From the NCBI GenBank assembly GCA_011390635.1, contig JAABSA010000004.1, positions 84,448-148,447 on the forward strand: a DNA stretch of 64,000 nt, written 5' to 3'. This document shows, one piece after another, positions 1 through 7,043 of this stretch. Positions within the stretch are counted from its first letter, which is position 1. Every line of letters starts with the position of its first letter. The notes under the pieces are model-generated. The model was given only the letters and a program-made list of their open reading frames with translations, was not told where the DNA came from and did no database searches. The position numbers and the translations under genes are program-made. This stretch comes from Desulfotignum sp. (GTDB lineage: Bacteria; Desulfobacterota; Desulfobacteria; Desulfobacterales; Desulfobacteraceae).

Positions 1-521
1 AGCGCTCTGAAAACGAGGCTTCCAACCTGCTTGCCCAGGCGACCGCCCGCTATAACAGCCTGGCACAATATCCCCAAAAGGCGTACCAAGAGGTAAAGCA
101 GGACTTTGAAACCGTATTGAACAAGTATGCCAATACCAATGCCGGTAAAATGGCCCGGATCACATATGCCGGTATATGTATGGAGGCAGGTGAGTATGAT
201 ACGGCGGGCGCTTTGTATGAAAAAGCATTGGACAGCTTTGAAGACCAGGCTGCCATGCGCAATTTTCTGCTTTCATCCCTGGGCCACGCATGGCTGGCAA
301 GAAATGATCTGGACCGGGCAAAAACCTATTTTCAACAGATTGAAACGGGAAATTTGGATCTGCTCAAGGATGAATCGCGGTTTGTTCTGGCACAGATCTA
401 TGCATCTGAGCAAAAAATGGATGCAAGCCAAAAAATGTATGAAAAGCTTGTTGCAGAAAACCAAAATTCCATATACACAAGCCTGGCCCAGGACAAGTTG
501 GGAACCGGGCCTGTTCAATAG
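1..521 (+). CDS. Tetratricopeptide-repeat protein, C-terminal part (5' end outside window)
   Basis: The frame is open from the left edge (first full codon at 3) to a TAG at 519-521, giving 172 visible residues. These contain helical TPR-type repeats, for example GEYDTAGALYEKAL and RNDLDRAKTYFQQI, with the alternating small/aromatic pattern of the family. The overall look is that of envelope-associated TPR proteins such as the YfgM/TolA-partner class, but the N-terminus that would show a membrane anchor is missing. A strong intrinsic terminator follows 29 nt after the stop, so this is the last gene of its operon. TPR scaffolding is well supported; a specific role is not. Confidence 0.7.
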   Translation, partial: RSENEASNLLAQATARYNSLAQYPQKAYQEVKQDFETVLNKYANTNAGKMARITYAGICMEAGEYDTAGALYEKALDSFEDQAAMRNFLLSSLGHAWLARNDLDRAKTYFQQIETGNLDLLKDESRFVLAQIYASEQKMDASQKMYEKLVAENQNSIYTSLAQDKLGTGPVQ

Positions 522-550
522 GGCTGTTTTGTGCATGATACGGTAAACCA

Positions 551-581
551 AAAAAGGCTGCCGTTGCGGGCAGCCTTTTTT
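551..581 (+). terminator. Intrinsic terminator of the TPR gene
   Basis: A perfect 12-bp stem (551-562 with 569-580, GC core GGCTGCC/GGCAGCC) has a 6-nt loop and ends in a run of six T. It lies 29 nt after the stop codon of the upstream gene. The A-run on the 5' side means it could also act weakly on the other strand. Confidence 0.9.
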
Positions 582-931
582 GGAAAAGGAAAAAAAGATG
601 AAAAAATTAACCTGTGGTCAACTTGACATAACTATAATGCAATTGTTTTGCCACAGATAATAATTTTTAGATATTTTTTTTATAACTGTCTGAAAACAAT
701 ATATTTATAAAAATGAAAAAAATTGCTCATTGGCCGAAGCAAGGGAACTTGTCACTTTTGCCGGTCCAAAAGTTCAAAATTATAAACCCTTTTCAGGGAC
801 CGGCACACAATAAACACATATAATATATTGAAATCATATGCTTTTTGTTGGATTTATTATCGTGAACCCGTAAAACCAAATCGTGAACCCGGAAAAACCA
901 AGGATGTGTGAAGTTACACCTGCTGATCATT
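582..931. other. 350-nt AT-rich intergenic stretch
   Basis: No open frame here looks coding. The stretch is AT-rich (especially 640-720) and separates the terminator of the plus-strand TPR gene from the 3' end of the minus-strand response regulator. No gene is driven from it to the right on the plus strand, so its AT-richness is not obviously promoter related. The only clear structure is the 21/22-bp tandem repeat at 859-901, listed separately. No tRNA or riboswitch pattern was recognised. Confidence 0.6.
859..901. repeat. Two-copy 21/22-bp tandem repeat
   Basis: The unit ATCGTGAACCCGTAAAACCAA (859-879, split here as ATCGTGAACCC + GTAAAACCAA) is followed directly by a second copy at 880-901 that differs by one substitution and one inserted A. 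It lies 31 nt beyond the stop of the minus-strand response regulator. Function is unknown; a duplicated binding site or simple slippage are both possible. Confidence 0.8.
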
Positions 932-2320
932 TTATTCTCTGATGGATAACGCTTTGTCCAGGTTATATTTTTTTAATTTCTGGTTCAGTCCGCTTTTTCC
1001 GATGCCCAGAATTTGTGCGGCTTTTGTCTGGACATTCCCCGATAAATGCATGGCCCGCTGGATCATGCGTTTTTCAACGGCTGCAAGGGTTTCCGCCAGG
1101 CCCACCCCTTCTGGAATGCCTGCCAGATCCAGCGTGCTGCCCTGGGTCTGCCGAATCTGGGAAGGCAGATCTGCGGGGGTGATACATTCGCTGGATGCAA
1201 AAATTACAGCCCTTTCAATGACGTTTTCAAGTTCTCTGACATTTCCGTTCCAGGGATGGTCACACAGGATCTGGGCGGCATCTCGGCTTATGCCTGTAAC
1301 CCGGCCCGCAGACCCCGATTCTTGGGAAAATTTTTTGATAAAATGGTGCATCAGCAAAGGGATGTCTTCCTGGCGCTCCCGCAATGGTGGAATCACCGCT
1401 TTTACGACATTCAGACGATAATACAGATCTTCCCGGAAATTTTTTTTTGCAACCTCATCTTCAAGTGTTTTATTGGTGGCGGCAATAAGCCGGAAGTCAA
1501 CGGATATGGAACTGGTGCCCCCTACCCGTTCGATGGTTTTTTCCTGGAGAACCCGCAGGAGTTTTACTTGGAGAGGCATGGGCAGTTCTCCTATTTCATC
1601 CAGAAACAAGGTGCCTTTGTCCGCCAGCTCAAACCGGCCTTTTTTCATGGCCGTAGCACCGGTGAATGCGCCTTTTTCATGGCCGAACAATTCACTTTCC
1701 AGCAACGATTGGGCAAACGCCGCGCAATTGACTGCCACCATGGAACTGTCCCTGCGCAGGCTGTTGTAATGGATGGATTTGGCCACCAGCTCCTTGCCGG
1801 TACCGCTTTCTCCTTCCAGAAGAACAGAAGCATTGGTGGGAGACACTTTTTGGATAATTTCGTATAGTTTTTGCATGGGCTTGCTTTTGCCTATGATATT
1901 GCCAAAATGATAGCGTGTCTGGATGGCATCCCGGAGACGGGCATTTTCCTGGACTACCCGGTACATGGATATGGATTTGGCGATGTGGGCAATCAGGGTT
2001 TCGTTTTCAAAAGGTTTCAAAATAAAGGTATAAGCCCCTTTGTGCATGGCTTCCACTGCTTTTTCAACACTGCCGTATGCCGTCATGATGATTACCGGCA
2101 GATCAGGTGTGATTTCCTTGATTTTTTCCAAAAGATCAATGCCTGTCATCCCCGGCATCTTAACATCGGTCAAAACCAGATCAATGACCTGGGATTTGAG
2201 CAAATCCAACGCTTCCATGCCGCTGGCAGCGGTGAAAGAAGCATATCCCTCTTCCTGGAGTACTTCACTTAGAACCAGGCGGTAGTGTTTTTCATCATCA
2301 ACAATTAATATGGTTTCCAT
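932..2320 (-). CDS. Sigma54-dependent response regulator (NtrC/AtoC/ZraR type)
   Basis: The 462-residue protein has the classical three-domain order. A receiver domain (about 1-120) has the acidic pair D8/D9 and phospho-acceptor D52 in LTDVKMP. A central AAA+ domain (about 140-370) has Walker A GESGTGKE, an intact GAFTGA sigma54-contact loop, and the LFLDEIGE Walker B region. A C-terminal Fis-type helix-turn-helix ends near AAQILGIGKSGLNQKLKKY. It should activate sigma54-RNA polymerase when phosphorylated. The start is ATG, 12 nt downstream of the stop of the kinase gene at 2333-3757, so the two form a cognate pair in one transcript. Targets are unknown; the neighbouring pilus operon is a candidate but the kinase is not PilS-like. 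Confidence 0.93.
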   Translation of the reverse strand: METILIVDDEKHYRLVLSEVLQEEGYASFTAASGMEALDLLKSQVIDLVLTDVKMPGMTGIDLLEKIKEITPDLPVIIMTAYGSVEKAVEAMHKGAYTFILKPFENETLIAHIAKSISMYRVVQENARLRDAIQTRYHFGNIIGKSKPMQKLYEIIQKVSPTNASVLLEGESGTGKELVAKSIHYNSLRRDSSMVAVNCAAFAQSLLESELFGHEKGAFTGATAMKKGRFELADKGTLFLDEIGELPMPLQVKLLRVLQEKTIERVGGTSSISVDFRLIAATNKTLEDEVAKKNFREDLYYRLNVVKAVIPPLRERQEDIPLLMHHFIKKFSQESGSAGRVTGISRDAAQILCDHPWNGNVRELENVIERAVIFASSECITPADLPSQIRQTQGSTLDLAGIPEGVGLAETLAAVEKRMIQRAMHLSGNVQTKAAQILGIGKSGLNQKLKKYNLDKALSIRE

Positions 2321-2332
2321 AGAATCGTTATC

Positions 2333-3757
2333 CTAAATTGGCAGGGCAATGTCAACAACCGTGCCGGACGGCTCTGCATTGGAAATGGTGATGGTCCCGT
2401 TGTGGGCTTCTATGATATTTTTCACAATGCCAAGCCCAAGGCCGGTACCGGTATCTTTGGTGGTAAAAAACGGGGTCCATATTTTTTTTATCACATCTTC
2501 ACCAATACCATTGCCATTATCTGCAAACGAAATATACACATTGTGTGCATCACACCGGGTGGAAATGGTTATGGTTCCATTTTTATTCACAGCCTGAAAG
2601 CTGTTGATCAGGATATTTAAAAATGCCTGGTAAAGCATATCAGGGTCTGCCTGCATCGCTGGCATTTTATGGTGAAACTCTCTGGTAATGGAAATCCCCT
2701 GTTCCTGGATCTGGGTTCCAAGAAAAGACAGATTTTTTTCAATCACATCAGTAATGCTGCAGGGGCGCAGGTTTGCCTGCTTGGGTTTGGCGAAATCCAG
2801 AAAATCGGTAATAATGTTATTGAGTCTCCGGGATTCTTCTATGATGATATCGGGTATATTGGATTCGGCATCCAGCCTGGCCATTTTCTTTTTCATCAAC
2901 TGGGCCGAGCTTTTGATAATACCAAGAGGATTTCTGATTTCGTGGGAAACGCCGGCAGTCATTTCTCCGATGGCAGACAGATGCTCTGCCTGGCGCAGTT
3001 TTTCCTCCAGACGAAGCCGCTCTTCAGCCCGTTTTTCGATGATTTTTTCCCCATGTTTTACAACGAATCGCAGGACAATGAACAAAATAGCCATCACAGC
3101 GGCACAGGAGGCTACAATAAGGCCCTGCAGTTTAAATACCTGCTGGTAATCATGGGAAATATCTCTGACAATCTCAATGACCCCTATTACTGCTTTTTCT
3201 TCGACCCTGGAAAGCTGCATTTCCTGCACCAGAGGGGCAAAGGTAACGATTTTGGTTTCTTCGGGAAACCAGAACAAAAGTTCAAGAAAACTGCCTTTCT
3301 GGATCAATTTAGATGTGGTTTCTTTTTTCATGGCTTTTTCATACAGAACACCGCCGGCATTTTCCTCGCCAACACGGCTGTTATCAAAGCTGTACCCGAT
3401 GATATTGTCGGTGCCGTAGATATTGACCATTTCCACATGAAAGCTGTGCAGGGTGGAGGTAATGACCGCATCTAAAAGCCTGTGTTGTTCCGGCTCCCTC
3501 AATTTTATCTCTCCGTATTTAAATGCAACCGGGGCGGCAAACCGTAAAAAGATCTGGTGATTCAAGTTTTCCACAAGCAAAGAATTATACTCTTTACTTT
3601 TTTCCAAAAGAAGGTTTCTGACCCAATGGGCATTCAATGCGGCAATAACAATGGTTGCTGTCAGCATGACGATAAGGCTGGAGAAAGTAAATGCCTTGAC
3701 CAGAACAAAAGGTCTCCCCCCCTGGAAATCGGGTTGGGTTTGGAAAGTTTTTTTCAC
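2333..3757 (-). CDS. Membrane sensor histidine kinase (AtoS/ZraS-like), partner of the 932-2320 regulator
   Basis: The 474-residue protein starts at GTG 3755-3757 behind a good AAGGA Shine-Dalgarno. It has an N-terminal transmembrane helix (about 23-45), a periplasmic sensor segment of roughly 150 residues, a second helix (about 205-228), then the kinase core. The H-box is GVSHEIRNPLG, the N-box ILINSFQAV, and the nucleotide-binding boxes are DNGNGIG and GTGLGLGIV. All catalytic motifs are present. Two membrane passes with a periplasmic loop argue against PilS, which is polytopic. It is transcribed divergently from pilM, sharing a 231-nt intergenic region with two inverted repeats. Confidence 0.92.
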   Translation of the reverse strand: MKKTFQTQPDFQGGRPFVLVKAFTFSSLIVMLTATIVIAALNAHWVRNLLLEKSKEYNSLLVENLNHQIFLRFAAPVAFKYGEIKLREPEQHRLLDAVITSTLHSFHVEMVNIYGTDNIIGYSFDNSRVGEENAGGVLYEKAMKKETTSKLIQKGSFLELLFWFPEETKIVTFAPLVQEMQLSRVEEKAVIGVIEIVRDISHDYQQVFKLQGLIVASCAAVMAILFIVLRFVVKHGEKIIEKRAEERLRLEEKLRQAEHLSAIGEMTAGVSHEIRNPLGIIKSSAQLMKKKMARLDAESNIPDIIIEESRRLNNIITDFLDFAKPKQANLRPCSITDVIEKNLSFLGTQIQEQGISITREFHHKMPAMQADPDMLYQAFLNILINSFQAVNKNGTITISTRCDAHNVYISFADNGNGIGEDVIKKIWTPFFTTKDTGTGLGLGIVKNIIEAHNGTITISNAEPSGTVVDIALPI

Positions 3758-3810
3758 AATTTTCCTTTATTTATGTAATAAATTTCATCTTTATTTTGTT
3801 TTTTGGTTTG

Positions 3811-3829
3811 ACAAATGGATATCATTTGT
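3811..3829. repeat. Inverted repeat, 7-bp arms, between kinase gene and pilM
   Basis: ACAAATG-gatat-CATTTGT is a perfect 7+5+7 inverted repeat about 53 nt upstream of the kinase start and 160 nt upstream of pilM. Its size and symmetry suit a dimeric regulator. It overlaps a TTGACA hexamer (3808-3813) that has no good -10 partner. Confidence 0.45.
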
Positions 3830-3855
3830 TTATTCAAGTATAAAACATATGATAA

Positions 3856-3873
3856 TACTTGACATTCCAAGTA
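3856..3873. repeat. Inverted repeat TACTTG-n6-CAAGTA between kinase gene and pilM
   Basis: The perfect 6+6+6 inverted repeat lies in the same divergent promoter region and overlaps a TTGACA hexamer at 3859-3864. A TATAGT lies at 3887-3892, but the 22-nt spacing is too long for a normal sigma70 promoter. It may be an operator; the evidence is symmetry and position only. Confidence 0.35.
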
Positions 3874-3988
3874 TTTCGTATCAGAGTATAGTAATATTGG
3901 TGCAGGTTATCAACATAAAAAAAACAGGGAACGGGCCGCCTGAACATTGCATGCAATAATATATCTGAAGATGTAAGGATGAACGGCT

Positions 3989-5047
3989 ATGGTATTTAGT
4001 AAAAAAGATCATCTCGTAGGTCTAGATATCGGATCTTCCTTCATCAAGGTTGCTGAGCTTCAGATATCCCCCAAAAAGAAAATTTTGAAAAAATTCGGCA
4101 TAACACCGCTTGCACCCGGGGCCATTGTGGATGGTCGCATCATGGACGTTGAAACAGTGGCAAAAACCATCCGTGCCTTGTTCCGGTCCCAGAAAATTCG
4201 AAAAAAAGATGTGGCCATTTCAACAGGCGGTCATTCCGTGGTCATCAAGACCATCAACACGGCGAAAGTCTCTGAAAAAAACCTCCAGGAAAGCATCATG
4301 GCCGAGGCGGAACAGTATATCCCCTATGATATCGAGGATGTCAATATTGACTACCAGATCCTGGGGGAAAGCCAGTTTTCTCCGGACCAGATGAATGTGC
4401 TGCTGGTGGCAGTCAAAAAAGATATCGTTGCTGAATACATGGATCTGACAACCATGGCAGGCCTGAATGCCAAAATTATTGACGTGGATACATTTGCGTT
4501 GCAAAATATTTATGAAACCCTTCCCGATCAGAATCCGGAGGACATAGTCCTTCTACTGGATGTGGGGGCATCAAAGACATCACTCAATATTCTCAAGGAC
4601 AACGCCTCCATGATGATGCGAGATAACGATTCAGGCATCCACCAGCTCCTTGAAAAAATAAGCACCCAGTTTGAAACCGATATCCAGGGGGCTGAAAAAA
4701 TATTGCAGGCCCCTGTGGCAAATGCGCCGGATCCCAGGCGCATGACAATGATGTTACATGAGGTTGCCAATGCCTGGTGTTCAGAAATCTGTGAGGTGGT
4801 CAATACGTTTCAGTCCAATACCAATGATACACTGGTTACAAAAGTTGTATTGAGCGGCGGGGGAAATTATATCCCCGGATTTGCAGACAACATCAGATCG
4901 GAACTGGAGGCTGAAGTGTTCACCATTGCTCCCTTCACGGGATTGCAAGTGGACGAAAAAAAATTTTCATCCACATTCATATCCCGGGTCGGTCCCCAGG
5001 CGCCCATTGCGTTGGGGCTTGCCTTGAGAAGGGTGGATGATAAATGA
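3989..5047 (+). CDS. pilM: Type IV pilus assembly protein PilM
   Basis: The 352-residue protein has an actin/FtsA-like ATPase fold. The N-terminal phosphate-1 motif is VGLDIGSSFIKV, a central DVGASKTSLNI motif follows, and the late motif VLSGGGNYIPG lies near 290. PilM is a cytoplasmic ring protein that binds the N-terminal tail of PilN and links the inner-membrane alignment complex to the motor ATPases. The start is ATG with TAAGGA upstream. It heads the pilMNOPQ operon, and its TGA overlaps the pilN ATG (ATGA). No pilB, pilT, pilC or pilin gene lies in the window. Confidence 0.97.
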   Translation: MVFSKKDHLVGLDIGSSFIKVAELQISPKKKILKKFGITPLAPGAIVDGRIMDVETVAKTIRALFRSQKIRKKDVAISTGGHSVVIKTINTAKVSEKNLQESIMAEAEQYIPYDIEDVNIDYQILGESQFSPDQMNVLLVAVKKDIVAEYMDLTTMAGLNAKIIDVDTFALQNIYETLPDQNPEDIVLLLDVGASKTSLNILKDNASMMMRDNDSGIHQLLEKISTQFETDIQGAEKILQAPVANAPDPRRMTMMLHEVANAWCSEICEVVNTFQSNTNDTLVTKVVLSGGGNYIPGFADNIRSELEAEVFTIAPFTGLQVDEKKFSSTFISRVGPQAPIALGLALRRVDDK

Positions 5048-5619
5048 TACGCATTAATTTATTGCCTTTCAGGCTGGCCAGGAAGAAAGAAAATATCCGT
5101 CGACAGGTATCGATATTTTTTCTTTCCATTCTTTTGCTGGTGTCGGTATTAACCTGGTACACCCTGGGTATAAAAAATGCCATTGAAGAAAAACAGCGTG
5201 AAACCGATCGTGTAAATGCCCAAATCGCCATTTACAAGGAAAAAGCCGACAGGGTTTCTGAGATTCAAAAACGCCTCAAGATCCTGGAAGATAAATTACA
5301 AATAGTTGAATCTCTCAAACAAAAAAGAGATGAGCAGCTGGTACTTTTAGAAGATCTTCAGGTGCGCCTGGTACCTGAACAGATGTGGATTGAAACCCTT
5401 GATGCTGATGAAAGATCCGTGACGTTGACGGGCATTGCCTTTGACAACCCAACCATAGCAAATTTCATGAAACGCCTGGAGGCATCGAATCTTTTCCAGG
5501 AAATCGATCTGAAACAGACCAGAATAAAAAAATTTGACGAGGGCACCAACTTGAAAGCGTTTGAGTTGAAGTGTCAAAAACGTTCTGTCACAGCGGAAAC
5601 AACTGCAAAAGGTACATAA
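5044..5619 (+). CDS. pilN: Type IV pilus assembly protein PilN
   Basis: The 191-residue bitopic protein has the short cytoplasmic N-terminus IRINLLPFR that is the PilM-binding signature. One transmembrane helix follows (about 25-45), then a coiled coil (about 50-105) and a C-terminal ferredoxin-like periplasmic domain. It pairs with PilO in the inner-membrane alignment subcomplex. The start overlaps the pilM stop (ATGA), and its TAA overlaps the pilO ATG (TAATG), which indicates translational coupling through the operon. Confidence 0.95.
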   Translation: MIRINLLPFRLARKKENIRRQVSIFFLSILLLVSVLTWYTLGIKNAIEEKQRETDRVNAQIAIYKEKADRVSEIQKRLKILEDKLQIVESLKQKRDEQLVLLEDLQVRLVPEQMWIETLDADERSVTLTGIAFDNPTIANFMKRLEASNLFQEIDLKQTRIKKFDEGTNLKAFELKCQKRSVTAETTAKGT

Positions 5620-6278
5620 TGGCTGAAGGAAAAAAACCAACCAGGTCGGACAAGATAAAAACACAGACCAGCAAAATGTTTGAAAGTGTGGGTCAATTGA
5701 GCCGGCTTCAGCGTTTGCTGATCTGCCTTGTCACCTTTGCAGTAATCGGGGGCGGCTATTATTACTTTATTTTTATGCCGGAACACCGGAAACTGCAGCA
5801 GGTCACAAAGGTTTTTCAAGCCCAGTCCAACAAATTGGATGTCGTGAAACGCCAGGCCAGTGATCTGGAAAAATGGGAAGCCAAAATGACCGAGGTGGAA
5901 CAGGCATTTTACGTTGCCACCAGGGCGTTGCCTGATAAAAAAGAAGTTCCTTCCCTTTTGACGGAAATATCAGTTGCCGGCAGCAATGCAGGTCTTACTT
6001 TTTTGCTGTTTCAGCCTGAACCAGCAGTGAACAAAGAGTTTTATAATGAAATTCCATTGTCCATGAAAGTAGAAGGAAATTACCTTCAGATTGCGGATTT
6101 CTTTTTTCAGGTATCCAGACTGAACAGGATTGTCAACATTAAAAATATCTCCATGAGAAAAAACAAAACCATCCCGGACATAATAGACATGAGCTGCAGT
6201 GCGGTTACCTATATGTTTGTGGAAGCTGTCCAGGAACAAAAACCAGACAAAAAGAAACAAAAGGGCAAGAAAGGCTGA
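5619..6278 (+). CDS. pilO: Type IV pilus assembly protein PilO
   Basis: The 219-residue protein begins MAEGKKPTRSD at the ATG that overlaps the pilN TAA by one base. The frame is open further upstream but that extension lies inside pilN and is rejected. A transmembrane helix (about 35-55) follows a basic cytoplasmic stretch. Then come a short coiled coil and a periplasmic PilO domain with the conserved region around LLTEISVAGSNAGL. It forms the PilN-PilO heterodimer that also contacts PilP. The C-terminus is lysine-rich. Confidence 0.95.
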   Translation: MAEGKKPTRSDKIKTQTSKMFESVGQLSRLQRLLICLVTFAVIGGGYYYFIFMPEHRKLQQVTKVFQAQSNKLDVVKRQASDLEKWEAKMTEVEQAFYVATRALPDKKEVPSLLTEISVAGSNAGLTFLLFQPEPAVNKEFYNEIPLSMKVEGNYLQIADFFFQVSRLNRIVNIKNISMRKNKTIPDIIDMSCSAVTYMFVEAVQEQKPDKKKQKGKKG

Positions 6279-6289
6279 TGTAAGAAATT

Positions 6290-7042
6290 ATGAAAAATCA
6301 GGGGAATCAGAGAAATAGATGGATGATACTTGTCTGCACAGTGCTGGTGATGCTGATTTCGTCATGTGAAAAACCAGCCAAGAAAGAATCCCGACAGCCA
6401 TCTTCTCCTGTTGTTTCAAAGTCGATACCCCAGCAGCAGCCGTCTGAAAACTCAACAGATCCAAAAAAAGCGGTATCGCCCCAGGCTTCCGCTGTGAACC
6501 TTACCGTGTCCACACCAGCAGATCCTTCCGGGGAAAAAATCCCTGTAAAAAATGACAAAAATCTGCAAAATGAAGACAAAAAAATTCCGGGACAGGTGCC
6601 TGAAACACTGGTAAAGCTGGAACAGGCTGGTATGGCTGCGACCCTTTCTTTTACAGATACTGCGATCCGGGAATATGCTGCCAAAAGCGCGTTGGATCCG
6701 TTTAAGCCGCTGATTCAGGAGAAAAAGGAAACCAGCGCCCCTGAAATTCAAAAACCGAATAAACCTTTGCGGATGTTGACCCCCCTGGAAAAAATGGAAT
6801 TAAGCCAGATCAAACTGGTCGCAGTTGTGATCATGGAGGACCGCAAAATAGCCATGGTTGAAGATGCTACCGGAAAAGGGTATGAGGTGGGCATTGGTAC
6901 CTACATGGGAAAAAATGAAGGACAGGTCATACAAATCGCATTTGACAGCATTGTTGTAAAAGAAATTGTAACAGATTATAAAGGCAATGAAACGGCACGC
7001 CTCCAGGAAATAAAACTTCATAAAGATGACAGTGGAGAATAA
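6290..7042 (+). CDS. pilP: Type IV pilus lipoprotein PilP
   Basis: The 250-residue protein has a signal sequence ending in the lipobox LISSC at about residue 26, so it should be a lipoprotein. A long, disordered, Pro/Ser/Lys-rich linker (about 28-110) is followed by the PilP C-terminal beta domain. That domain starts after DPFKPLIQ and includes MELSQIKLVAVV and GYEVGIGTYMGKN. PilP bridges the PilNO dimer and the N-domains of PilQ. It lies 11 nt after pilO and directly before pilQ. The Shine-Dalgarno is weak, so translation may depend on coupling to pilO. Confidence 0.93.
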   Translation: MKNQGNQRNRWMILVCTVLVMLISSCEKPAKKESRQPSSPVVSKSIPQQQPSENSTDPKKAVSPQASAVNLTVSTPADPSGEKIPVKNDKNLQNEDKKIPGQVPETLVKLEQAGMAATLSFTDTAIREYAAKSALDPFKPLIQEKKETSAPEIQKPNKPLRMLTPLEKMELSQIKLVAVVIMEDRKIAMVEDATGKGYEVGIGTYMGKNEGQVIQIAFDSIVVKEIVTDYKGNETARLQEIKLHKDDSGE

Positions 7043-7043
7043 T

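Noticed and set aside
932..3757. Assignment of the two-component pair as PilS/PilR
   Set aside because: The kinase has two membrane helices with a periplasmic domain, not the polytopic PilS sensor.
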